A program made the position numbers and the translations under genes. From assembly GCA_943787675.1 (NCBI GenBank), contig CALSNK010000009.1, positions 156,946 through 220,945 on the forward strand: DNA of 64,000 nt. The letters run 5' to 3'. The first letter of the stretch is position 1, and every line of letters starts with the position of its first letter. Origin of the DNA: an uncultured Pseudomonadales bacterium (GTDB lineage Bacteria > Pseudomonadota > Gammaproteobacteria > Pseudomonadales > Porticoccaceae). The notes beneath the pieces were generated by a model, which was not told where the DNA came from, searched no databases, and saw nothing but the letters and a program-made list of their open reading frames with translations. Positions 28,231 through 36,497 of this stretch are shown in pieces.

Positions 28231-28247
28231 CATCCAAGCGGCTGGTA

Positions 28248-28736
28248 CTAGCCGCCGGTAATCTGTTTTTCCTTGATTTCATCAAGAGTTTTGCAATCCA
28301 CACAGAGATTTGCAGTGGGACGAGCTTCGAGTCTGCGGATGCCGATATCAACACCACATTGGTCGCAAAAGCCGTAGTCGTCTTCTTCCACGCGCAACAG
28401 AGTCTTATCAATTTTCTTAATAAGCTTACGCTCGCGATCACGGGTTCGCAGTTCAAGGCTAAACTCTTCTTCTTGAGTGGCACGATCAGCGGGATCTGGG
28501 AAATTGGCTGCCTCATCTTTCATATGAGTAACCGTACGGTCAACCTCCTCCATAAGCTCGTGACGCCAAGCTTTAAGAATCTGCTTGAAGTGCTCACGCT
28601 GTTGCTCATTCATGTACTCTTCGTTCTTTTTTTCCACATAGGGAGCAAGACCGTGAAGAGTCACTGAAGACGCATTAGCTGCCGTTTTAGACTTGGCTGC
28701 TGACTTTTTTACTGATTTTTCTTTTGTTGTTGGCAT
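28248..28736 (-). CDS. dksA: RNA polymerase-binding transcription factor DksA
   Basis: Binds the RNA polymerase secondary channel and works with ppGpp to control rRNA and amino-acid genes. It has 162 residues. The coiled-coil tip carries the acidic motif DPADRATQEEE, and the zinc finger is CDQCG...CVDCK. An N-terminal lysine/alanine-rich extension precedes the core (EYMNEQQREHFKQILKAWRH). Confidence 0.97.
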   Translation of the reverse strand: MPTTKEKSVKKSAAKSKTAANASSVTLHGLAPYVEKKNEEYMNEQQREHFKQILKAWRHELMEEVDRTVTHMKDEAANFPDPADRATQEEEFSLELRTRDRERKLIKKIDKTLLRVEEDDYGFCDQCGVDIGIRRLEARPTANLCVDCKTLDEIKEKQITGG

Positions 28737-28973
28737 TCATCAAATCCGTTGTTGATGTTGAGCTAAAAAACGGGACTGGCCGTTATAGAGATATTCGACC
28801 AATATATCAAGGAAAACTTCCATTTCAGTCCTATAAAATTTCTATTACAGGGGGTCAAATTTTCAATAATCAGCCAACTAATAGTAGACCATTGTTGTAG
28901 AATTTCCCCAGACACAAATATTTATAGTGTTACATGAATCCATTACAGGTTATTACTAGGGTCCACTGCACCG

Positions 28974-29708
28974 ATGAAAAACACCCCAGCATTCTTTCCC
29001 GCCACCTTTGTTAAACGTTACAAGCGGTTTTTTGCTGATGTCCTTGATCAGCAGGGTAATCTTCTTACTCTTCACTGCCCCAATACTGGATCCATGAAGC
29101 ACTGCCTGGTGGAGGGCTCTCCCTGCTGGTACTCATTGTCCGACAATCCCAAACGCAAACTGCCCGGTACCCTGGAAATTGTTACAACCAGTCATGGGGC
29201 CCTAGCGGGGGTTAATACCTCAAGACCCAACCATCTGGCTCGTGAAGTAATAGAGGCTGGCCTAGTTCCCCAGTTGCAGGGCTATGACCAGCTGCGCACC
29301 GAGGTGCGTTACGGGGAGGAAAAAAGTCGCATTGATTTGCTGTTGGGTACCGATGACTCCGATCAGGGGCTCTGCTATGTCGAGGTTAAAAATGTCACTC
29401 TGGATATGGGCGAGGGGCTAGCAATGTTCCCTGATTCTGTGACCAGCCGCGGCACTAAGCACTTGCGAGAGTTAATGGCCATGGTTGCGGCAGGGCATCG
29501 CGCAGTACTGTTTTTTTGTGTGCAGCTCAGTGGCGTTGAACGGGTAGAAGTCGCTGCTGATATAGATGCAGTCTATGCTGCGACCATGGCCCAGGCCATC
29601 GCCGCAGGGGTCGAGGTTATCGCCTGGCGGGCAACATTAACCCCGGAAGAAATCCGCCTGCAGGGTCCTGTTAGCTGTCTTCAAGATCGGCCAATGCCTG
29701 TTCTCTAA
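28974..29708 (+). CDS. sfsA: Sugar fermentation stimulation protein A
   Basis: Protein of 244 residues with the SfsA signatures FVKRYKRFFADV, HCPNTGSMKHCLVEGSPCWY, VNTSRPNHLAREVIEAG and RIDLLLG...CYVEVKNVTL. The fold suggests a nucleic-acid-binding, nuclease-like domain; its exact role is unknown. The last 38 bp overlap the convergent Rieske gene. Confidence 0.95.
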   Translation: MKNTPAFFPATFVKRYKRFFADVLDQQGNLLTLHCPNTGSMKHCLVEGSPCWYSLSDNPKRKLPGTLEIVTTSHGALAGVNTSRPNHLAREVIEAGLVPQLQGYDQLRTEVRYGEEKSRIDLLLGTDDSDQGLCYVEVKNVTLDMGEGLAMFPDSVTSRGTKHLRELMAMVAAGHRAVLFFCVQLSGVERVEVAADIDAVYAATMAQAIAAGVEVIAWRATLTPEEIRLQGPVSCLQDRPMPVL

Positions 29709-30072
29709 GGTTTAAGGGAGCTGCGGGTAGCGGCTGATCCGCGGCCACAAAGTAGTCTTTTTCGGCAGTGCGCAGTATCACGGACTGCAAGCGCTGCCCG
29801 TTGCAGGGCCCGGCAATGCACTCGCCACTGTCGATATGGAATAGCGCGCCATGGGACGAGCATTGAATCAGTGCGTTGTCGAGATCAAGAAACTTATCCG
29901 GAGCCCAATTTAGTGGGACACCCAGATGGGGACAGATATTCCAATAGGCATGCAGCTGGTTGTCATGGCGAATAGCAAATAGGCGTCGATCATCAATGGT
30001 TAATTCAATGGCCTGCTGCTCTTCAAGGTCCTCAAGATTGCACAGGGGAATTTCTCGGTCTAGCTTATCCAT
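29671..30072 (-). CDS. Rieske [2Fe-2S] domain protein
   Basis: Protein of 133 residues with one Rieske cluster: CPHLG (first Cys-His pair) and CSSHGALF (second pair). It probably acts as a small soluble electron carrier or oxygenase ferredoxin; the partner is unknown. ATG 30072 is used; it overlaps the htpX stop by 8 bases (ATGGATAA), pointing to translational coupling. Its tail is antisense to sfsA for 38 bp. Confidence 0.9.
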   Translation of the reverse strand: MDKLDREIPLCNLEDLEEQQAIELTIDDRRLFAIRHDNQLHAYWNICPHLGVPLNWAPDKFLDLDNALIQCSSHGALFHIDSGECIAGPCNGQRLQSVILRTAEKDYFVAADQPLPAAPLNLREQALADLEDS

Positions 30073-30955
30073 ACTTAAGGGCCTCAATGCGCTCTTCTAA
30101 AGGAGGGTGAGTCATAAATAATCTTGATCTCTTGCGCTTCCAGCCGCTGGATATACCGAAGGCAGTCATGGTGTCGGGCATCTGGCTAGGCACCTGGGCC
30201 TGAGTTTCCGCCTGCAGTTTTTGTAGCGCACCAATCATGGCTGTGCGGCCAGCGAGTTGCGCTCCAGCTTTGTCAGCGCGAAATTCACGCTGTCGAGAAA
30301 ACCACATAACAATGGTTGAGGCCAGAATACCGAGACAGATCTCAGCGATGATGGTGGTTATCCAATAGCCGAGGCCAAGGCCGCGCTGATTTTTGAGCAC
30401 CACACGGTCAACAAAGAAGCCAATCACGCGCGCAGCGAACATAACAAAGGTATTAACCACGCCCTGCACCAGAGCCAGGGTAATCATGTCGCCATTGGCA
30501 ACATGGCCAATCTCATGGGCCAATACTGCCTTGGCTTCGTCTTTACTAAATCGCTCCAGAAGGCCTGCACTAACTGCAACTAGTGCGTTGTTTTTGTTCC
30601 AGCCTGTGGCAAAGGCATTTGACTGTTGCGCGGGGAAAATACCCACCTCAGGCATACCTATATTGGCTTTTTTGGCGAGCTCTGCGACCGTTGTCAGCAG
30701 CCAGCGTTCTTGGGCGTTCTGAGGTATTTTAATAATCTGTGTACGACTCGACATTTTGGCCATAAATTTCGATAGCAGCAGGGATATCAGCGAGCCGGCA
30801 AAACCAAATACAGCACAGAATATCAGCAGTGCTTTTAGATCGAGGTCCATGCCATTGTCGGCAAGAATACTCTCAACCCCTAGTAGTCTCAGGGAAATAC
30901 TGGCAATAACAATAATCGCCAAGTTAGTCGCGAGGAATAAACCAATTCTATACAA
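30065..30955 (-). CDS. htpX: Membrane zinc metalloprotease HtpX
   Basis: Inner-membrane M48 protease for quality control of membrane proteins. It has 296 residues from a TTG start at 30955, which gives [19 protein letters not shown], matching the usual HtpX start; GGAG lies 7 bases upstream. The zinc site is HEIGH with a distal glutamate in [10 protein letters not shown]. It has four hydrophobic helices. The open frame extends to 31063 but without homology. Confidence 0.94.
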   Translation of the reverse strand: MYRIGLFLATNLAIIVIASISLRLLGVESILADNGMDLDLKALLIFCAVFGFAGSLISLLLSKFMAKMSSRTQIIKIPQNAQERWLLTTVAELAKKANIGMPEVGIFPAQQSNAFATGWNKNNALVAVSAGLLERFSKDEAKAVLAHEIGHVANGDMITLALVQGVVNTFVMFAARVIGFFVDRVVLKNQRGLGLGYWITTIIAEICLGILASTIVMWFSRQREFRADKAGAQLAGRTAMIGALQKLQAETQAQVPSQMPDTMTAFGISSGWKRKRSRLFMTHPPLEERIEALKYG

Positions 30956-31098
30956 AGCGTTCTCCAGGTTGGGGTTGTTGTTCGTCTCGGCCTTATAGAT
31001 GCGGGCAACAAAAAAAATTTCAACTATATTGATAGAGTAACTTTGTTTAAGCCAGGACGGCAATTGTTAGTACTAACAAAATAAAAAGGGATCAAGGA

Positions 31099-31569
31099 AT
31101 GAGCAGATTATTACAGAGTAAGGCTATCTCTGGTTATGTTTTATTACTTATATTGATGACCTCGGGCTGTGCTAGCTTAAAGCAGCAGGCGCCAGATGTG
31201 CTGCTGTCTGACCTGGCGCTATTGCCGCCTCAGGGTTTGGCGCCGCGCTTTAGCGTTACCATGGCGCTGATTAACCCCAATAACTTAGAGATGGATATTG
31301 AGGGAGGCTCGTTTCGGCTCTACTTGCAAAATAGCCGTGTGGCAGCGGGGGTGATTGAAAAGCCCTTTATAGTGCCCGCTCTGGGTCAGTCAACATTTAA
31401 AGCCCATTGCACGGGAGATCTTATCGGCGGTGCCTCGCTGTTTCATAAATTAATGAAGTCCAATGCCCATGCGGTTGAATACCAACTAGAGGTAAAGCTC
31501 CATGAGGGCAATCGGTTTATACCAATCCTGTTGAATCGCACTGGAGTGGTTAATCTCTCCGGACTTTAA
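31099..31569 (+). CDS. LEA type 2 (WHy domain) lipoprotein
   Basis: Protein of 156 residues. The lipoprotein signal ends in lipobox MTSGC. The mature part is a LEA14/WHy-like beta domain (FSVTMALINPNNLEMDIEGG, SFRLYLQNSRVAAGV). Such proteins are linked to desiccation or stress tolerance in other organisms; the role here is unknown. AAGGA precedes the ATG. Confidence 0.8.
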   Translation: MSRLLQSKAISGYVLLLILMTSGCASLKQQAPDVLLSDLALLPPQGLAPRFSVTMALINPNNLEMDIEGGSFRLYLQNSRVAAGVIEKPFIVPALGQSTFKAHCTGDLIGGASLFHKLMKSNAHAVEYQLEVKLHEGNRFIPILLNRTGVVNLSGL

Positions 31570-31610
31570 TGTCTGGCACGTTAATTAGCGGCTCCTTAGT
31601 CGGAATATTT

Positions 31611-31665
31611 AGCAGAGCTTTTTTATTAGAGCTTTTTAGTAGGGGTTTTTAGCAGGGCTTTTTTT
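31611..31665 (+). repeat. Four T-rich tandem units after the LEA gene
   Basis: Units of 13-15 bases begin at 31611, 31625, 31638 and 31651, each of the form AGYAGRGCTTTTT with small changes. The T runs could also stop transcription, but no clear stem precedes them. Confidence 0.7.
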
Positions 31666-31730
31666 AACCGTCGCTTTACTTCTGGCCATTCACACAACAG
31701 ACTCTGCACCTATTCAAAGGCATTGTTGAT

Positions 31731-32405
31731 ATGGCTGATCATGATATTTTAACGGGTTCCACTGAGCGCCATCTGCGCCGGCTGAATCCTGCCCAGCCCA
31801 TTATGATCCACGCTCAGGTTATGGAGCCGTTTGTTGCGCTCCAGACTCAGGCCGCAGAGCAGGGCTTTGACCTACAAATCTGCAGTGGCTTTCGCCCCTT
31901 TGAACGCCAGTTACATATTTGGAATGGCAAGCTATCAGGATTGCGCCCAGTGGTTGATAAGGCGGGTAATCCCATTGTGCTTGAGGCGCTGAGCCCCTGG
32001 GATCAGATACAGGCAGTACTGCGTTGGTCGGCGCTTCCGGGTGCATCGCGCCATCATTGGGGAACTGACTTTGATGTCTATGATGCGGCGGCGATGCCTG
32101 AGGGCTATCAGATACAGCTGACGCCGGAAGAAGTTGAGGGTGCTGGGATTTTTGCCCCTATGCATGATTGGCTGGATAGTTCTATTGATGGAGACTCCCT
32201 CGGGTTCTTTCGCCCCTATGCCGCGGATAAGGGTGGAGTTGCTCCAGAGCGCTGGCATCTGAGCTATGCGCCTATTGCCGATATCTATGCCAGAGAGCAC
32301 AGTGCCGATGTGATTGCCGAGCGGCTTGTCGGCAGCGAATTATTATTATTAGATGTGGTGTTGGAGAATCTCGATGAGATTGTTCGGCGCTTTGTTCAGG
32401 TTTAA
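31731..32405 (+). CDS. M15-family D-alanyl-D-alanine carboxypeptidase-like protein
   Basis: Protein of 224 residues of the VanY/LAS metallopeptidase family, which trim peptidoglycan peptides. Zinc-site motifs are SRHHWGTDFDVYD (the S-x-H-x-x-G-x-x-x-D box) and ERWHLSY. The sequence ICSGFRPFERQLHIWNGK is the family's substrate region. No signal peptide is visible, so it may act in the cytoplasm (peptide recycling) or leave by another route. Confidence 0.87.
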   Translation: MADHDILTGSTERHLRRLNPAQPIMIHAQVMEPFVALQTQAAEQGFDLQICSGFRPFERQLHIWNGKLSGLRPVVDKAGNPIVLEALSPWDQIQAVLRWSALPGASRHHWGTDFDVYDAAAMPEGYQIQLTPEEVEGAGIFAPMHDWLDSSIDGDSLGFFRPYAADKGGVAPERWHLSYAPIADIYAREHSADVIAERLVGSELLLLDVVLENLDEIVRRFVQV

Positions 32406-32448
32406 TCGGGTTTTTTTGGGCTCAATGGTTTTACAGGAATGACACAGA

Positions 32449-33243
32449 ATGAAAAATACTGACCCAATCTGGGACATTATTGTTAGCGAGGCACAGCAAG
32501 CGGCGGTCGAAGAGCCTGTGCTCGAGCATTTTTTCCAGAGGTCGATTCTTAATCATCCCAGCCTAGACAAAGCGCTGAGCTATAATCTGGCGGAACAGCT
32601 GGCCAGCCCAGCATTGCCTACAGAGACTATATCTCAGGTGATTGCAGAAGCTTTACAGGCAGATGCATCTATAGGGGAAAGTATTCGTCTCGATATCAAG
32701 GCGTCTTTTGAGCGGGATGCCGCCTGTGATCGCCATCTAACCCCAATTCTTTATTACAAAGGCTTTCAGGCACTGCAGTTGCAGCGAATTTCCCACTGGT
32801 TATGGCTGCAGGATCGCCGTGCACTGGCGCTGTTTTTTCAAAACCAAATTTCTGAAACCTTCGCTGTAGATATTCATCCAGGGGCACAGATGGGCTCGGG
32901 TATTATGATTGATCATGCCACGGGTCTGGTGATTGGCGAAACTGCGATTATTGGTAATGATGTCTCTATTCTCCACTCGGTAACGCTGGGTGGCAGCGGC
33001 TGTAAAGGTGGCAGTCGCCATCCCCATATTGGTAATGGCGTCATGATCAGTGCGGGCTCTAAAATTCTCGGTAATATCTCTGTCGGGGATGGGGTCAAAA
33101 TAGGTGCAGGCAGCCTGGTGCTTGACGATGTGCCTGCCCATGTCACTGTGGCAGGGGTGCCGGCAAAAATAGTTGGTCGTCCCAGTGAGAAAGCCCCAGC
33201 ATTGGAGATGGATCAGCATCTGGAGCAAGATTCCCAAGCCTGA
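32449..33243 (+). CDS. cysE: Serine O-acetyltransferase, copy 1
   Basis: First step of cysteine synthesis: acetylates serine with acetyl-CoA. It has 264 residues with an N-terminal helical domain (ITSEA-like start, CDRHLTPILYYKGFQALQ) and a left-handed beta-helix (DIHPGAQMGSGIMIDHATGL, SVTLGGSGCKGGSRHPHIG). The C-terminus ends DSQA, not in isoleucine, so the usual tail that docks into CysK is not evident. A second copy lies at 42150. Confidence 0.93.
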   Translation: MKNTDPIWDIIVSEAQQAAVEEPVLEHFFQRSILNHPSLDKALSYNLAEQLASPALPTETISQVIAEALQADASIGESIRLDIKASFERDAACDRHLTPILYYKGFQALQLQRISHWLWLQDRRALALFFQNQISETFAVDIHPGAQMGSGIMIDHATGLVIGETAIIGNDVSILHSVTLGGSGCKGGSRHPHIGNGVMISAGSKILGNISVGDGVKIGAGSLVLDDVPAHVTVAGVPAKIVGRPSEKAPALEMDQHLEQDSQA

Positions 33244-33374
33244 TTACATAGATTTCCCTCAACTTCAGCCCCAAAGATGTGACTGAGTTACTGTTATTTG
33301 CCTGCAAAATTTGTATTTCCTGAGAATCTGTTCCAATACTTAGAGAACATTGCCAGTCAGGAGGCGTAAAGCGC

Positions 33375-33878
33375 ATGTCAGAATCCGAACTAGAGTTAGA
33401 CGCAGAGTTAGACCCTGAGTTGTTTGATGTTTTGTTTCGCGGTGAAATTCAGGCGGGTCAGAATATCGAACAGGTAAAGCAGCGAGTCGGTGCAATATTC
33501 AAATTGGATGAGGCTAAGCTAGAGCGGCTTTTTTCAGGTCAAACCCCCTATCTAAAGCGCAATACAGATATCACCAGTGCGGATAAAATTCTTTGTGCGA
33601 TGGAGCATGCCGGTGCCATCGCAGAGGTGATTGCCTGTGTTGTGAAACCTCAGGTTCTATCGATGGCGCCACTGGGTGCCAATGTGCTGCCTGAACAGGA
33701 AAGCGAGTCTGATGAGGCGTCGACACCTGCCCTAGATCCGGAGAAACTGGCTGCGCTTGCCGGAATGGTTGCAGAGCCAACGGGGGCCTATGTTCTTAAT
33801 GCCGAGGAGCAGTGTGAGGTCGCGTCATTGGATATAGACACCTCGCATCTCAGTCTGGAAGATCCGGAGGACACCTAA
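33375..33878 (+). CDS. Uncharacterised acidic protein
   Basis: Protein of 167 residues, strongly acidic. The N-terminal half has a recognisable but unnamed pattern (YDVLFRGEI-like: FDVLFRGEIQAGQNIEQVKQ, then FKLDEAKLERLFSG, LKRNTDITSADK). I recall this helix-strand pattern from other gammaproteobacterial proteins of unknown function. The C-terminal half looks disordered. AGGAGG lies 10 bases before the ATG. No function is proposed. Confidence 0.7.
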   Translation: MSESELELDAELDPELFDVLFRGEIQAGQNIEQVKQRVGAIFKLDEAKLERLFSGQTPYLKRNTDITSADKILCAMEHAGAIAEVIACVVKPQVLSMAPLGANVLPEQESESDEASTPALDPEKLAALAGMVAEPTGAYVLNAEEQCEVASLDIDTSHLSLEDPEDT

Positions 33879-33885
33879 GCCGCTT

Positions 33886-33922
33886 TAACTCAGGGGGCTA
33901 TAATCAGGGAGCTTATAAACAG
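33886..33922 (+). repeat. 15-bp tandem repeat overlapping a stop codon
   Basis: TAACTCAGGGGGCTA (33886-33900) and TAATCAGGGAGCTTA (33901-33915) are imperfect tandem copies, with a partial third. The second copy contains the stop codon of the leftward gene at 33913. Confidence 0.65.
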
Positions 33923-35115
33923 ACGCCGGCGAGGTGCAAAATCTGTGTTTCTAACAGCTTCTGGCGCCCTTCTGGAAAACCCTGCAAAACAAAGCAGTTA
34001 TTTTCATCAGCTTGAAAGCGCGCTATCGATGAAAGTTCTTCAATATTGTATTCCGTACAATAGATCGCAATCACCCCTTCCTCAAGTCTATCCGCAAGTT
34101 CAGCCGAGCTTCGCTTAAGTGCCGCTATTCCTTCGTGATGCCGGAATAGGGGTAATGTAGGTAGGTTATCGCTGCACAGGGTCCAGTTAATGTCTAGATC
34201 CACGCCCAGTTTAGCGCCTAGCCGTTCGAGTAACTGTTGCAGGGAGTACACCGCCATTAGGCAGACCAACAGGTGCTGCTTAGAGCTTTGGGTTGAGCGA
34301 ATATAGAAACAGATGCTACCGTCTGAACCTTCTATTCGTTGGCCTCCATAGAGCTCTAGTGCTCGCGAGGTACAGTAATCAATTTTTTCGAATAGCAGCT
34401 CAAGATTTTCGCGGTTGAGCTGCTTATTAAGCCGTTGGCGGTTCTTGATGGTCGCGGTAACCATAGAATAGAAATAGCCGCTGGCAATATGTTCGTCAGT
34501 CTGACTGCCTGTGGATAACAGCGGCTGGATGCGGGCCTCTAGGGCACTAATTTCATCTACGATCGACTCGGCACTACCCGGCAAGCGGTTAGTCAAAATG
34601 CGTAGGCGGCGGGCAAACTGTTCGGCAAACTTAACGCTGGCATAGGTAGTGCCGCCAGCAAACAGTAACCACAGCAGCAACCAACTCAAAAATACATTGC
34701 GATACTGGCTGTAGATTGGCCGGCTATTAACTTCAATATAAACAGTTCCCGCCTGGGTGTTCTGAAGCTCGACCGGGGCGCTGACGGTTTCCATGTTCTC
34801 TGGCGTATCACCCGGCTGTTTACTCTGGGTTACTAGCTCATTGCTTACATTGTAGAAACTGGCGCTGTATATGGCCGGATCCTCTGTCGCGCTGCGCAGA
34901 GCAACCTGAATACTGATGGTGTCATCATTAAATAAGGGGGTGCGAATCAGTTCCACTAGCTGGCCAATGGAGGTTCGGCTCTTGTCGGCAACAGCATGAT
35001 TGGCAAGGCTGGAGGTTTGGGTAGACAGAACAATCCAGCTGAATAATCCAAGTACTAAATTGGCGCAGAGCACGATTGCAGGTAATTTTTTAGCCATCGA
35101 ATATTGACGATGCAT
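33913..35115 (-). CDS. AhpA/YtjB (SMP) family membrane protein
   Basis: Protein of 400 residues with an N-terminal helix (KLPAIVLCANLVLGLFSWIV), a periplasmic sensor-like domain (residues about 35-130), and a second helix (FLSWLLLWLLFAGGTTYA) leading to a cytoplasmic part with coiled segments. The same family (ytjB/smp) lies beside and divergent from serB in E. coli. ATG 35115 is chosen for its GGGAG Shine-Dalgarno; the frame is open to 35157. Role unknown. Confidence 0.82.
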   Translation of the reverse strand: MHRQYSMAKKLPAIVLCANLVLGLFSWIVLSTQTSSLANHAVADKSRTSIGQLVELIRTPLFNDDTISIQVALRSATEDPAIYSASFYNVSNELVTQSKQPGDTPENMETVSAPVELQNTQAGTVYIEVNSRPIYSQYRNVFLSWLLLWLLFAGGTTYASVKFAEQFARRLRILTNRLPGSAESIVDEISALEARIQPLLSTGSQTDEHIASGYFYSMVTATIKNRQRLNKQLNRENLELLFEKIDYCTSRALELYGGQRIEGSDGSICFYIRSTQSSKQHLLVCLMAVYSLQQLLERLGAKLGVDLDINWTLCSDNLPTLPLFRHHEGIAALKRSSAELADRLEEGVIAIYCTEYNIEELSSIARFQADENNCFVLQGFPEGRQKLLETQILHLAGVCL

Positions 35116-35219
35116 CCTGTGCTCCCTGAACTTAATTGAATTTAATTTGCCGCGCATTCTATCCTATTCCCACAACTTTACTATAATGGCGACCTCAAAA
35201 ATAACGGCGGCGGCAATCT

Positions 35220-36443
35220 GTGAAAGATATTTTACTTATCAACGTGTCAGGGCAGGATAAACCGGGCGTGACTAGTGCTGTCACCGATGTATTGGCCCGC
35301 TACGATGTCACTGTTTTGGATGTTGGCCAGGCCGTTATTCACAATCAACTTAATCTGGGCATTCTTGCCGCCGTTCCCCGCAGCGAACAGACCAGCGACG
35401 TGACCGATGGCGTGCTCGCTAGCCTTGATAAGCTCGATATGGTGGGGCGCTTTTTACCGATCACCGAAGACGCCTACCAGAATTGGGTAGAGCAGCAGGG
35501 CAAACCTCGCCATATAGTGACTCTGTTGGCCCGCAAGATTGATGCCTGTCATTTGGCGGCAGTTACCAAGGTTGCCAGTGAACAGGGACTGAATATCGAT
35601 AAAATAGTCCGCCTTTCTGGCCGTGTAAAGCTCGACGAAAGTGACCAGCTAGGCCGAGCCTGCATTGAATTTTCTGCCCGTGGTCAGGCTCACGACGCTA
35701 CCAGTTTGCGTAATTCCCTGCTGGAGTTAGCGGGTGAGCATAATATTGATATCGCCTATCAGGAAGATAATATTTTCCGTCGCATTCGACAGCTCGTGGT
35801 ATTCGATATGGACTCCACGTTGATTGACGCCGAAGTCATCGATGAGCTGGCCATAGAGGCGGGGGTGGGTGAGCAGGTTGCCGCGATTACCGAGGCAGCC
35901 ATGCAGGGTGAGATAGATTTCAAAGAGAGCTTTACCCAGCGCATGGCATTACTTGAAGGGTTGAGTGAGGATGTTTTGGCGACTGTGGCCGCCAGATTGC
36001 GACTCAACGAAGGGGCTGAGCATCTTATTAAAACCCTTAAGCAGCTGGGATATAAAACCGCCATTGTCTCTGGCGGTTTCACCTTTTTCGGGCGTTATCT
36101 TCAGGGTATTTTAGGCGTCGACTATGTGTACGCCAATGAGCTGGATATTGAGAATGGTGTAGTGACCGGTCGCGTTAACGGCGAGATTATTGACGGCCAG
36201 CGCAAGGCAGAATTACTCCGTGAGATTGCAGCCAAAGAAGGGTTGCGCTTGGAGCAGGTAATTGCCGTGGGCGACGGGGCCAATGATTTACCCATGCTGG
36301 CAATTGCTGGATTGGGCATTGCTTTTAGGGCCAAGCCTCTGGTGAAAGCTTCGGCTAAACAGTCGATCTCAAATGTAGGTCTGGATGGCATTTTATATTT
36401 GCTGGGTTATTCCGACAAAGATACTATTAGCCTTGGTGATTAA
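35220..36443 (+). CDS. serB: Phosphoserine phosphatase
   Basis: Last step of serine synthesis. It has 407 residues with two N-terminal ACT domains (ILLINVSGQDKPGVTSAVTD; HIVTLLARKIDACHLAAVTK) followed by the HAD phosphatase. The catalytic motif is DMDST (196-200); motif II is IVSGGFTFF and motif III GDGANDLPML. The start is GTG. Serine made here feeds the adjacent cysE pathway. The order serB-fimX matches Pseudomonas. Confidence 0.97.
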   Translation: MKDILLINVSGQDKPGVTSAVTDVLARYDVTVLDVGQAVIHNQLNLGILAAVPRSEQTSDVTDGVLASLDKLDMVGRFLPITEDAYQNWVEQQGKPRHIVTLLARKIDACHLAAVTKVASEQGLNIDKIVRLSGRVKLDESDQLGRACIEFSARGQAHDATSLRNSLLELAGEHNIDIAYQEDNIFRRIRQLVVFDMDSTLIDAEVIDELAIEAGVGEQVAAITEAAMQGEIDFKESFTQRMALLEGLSEDVLATVAARLRLNEGAEHLIKTLKQLGYKTAIVSGGFTFFGRYLQGILGVDYVYANELDIENGVVTGRVNGEIIDGQRKAELLREIAAKEGLRLEQVIAVGDGANDLPMLAIAGLGIAFRAKPLVKASAKQSISNVGLDGILYLLGYSDKDTISLGD

Positions 36444-36497
36444 ATTAGGCATGAGCCGCGGCTTTTAGCGAAGAACAAAGGCCTGTTCGGTATCCAA

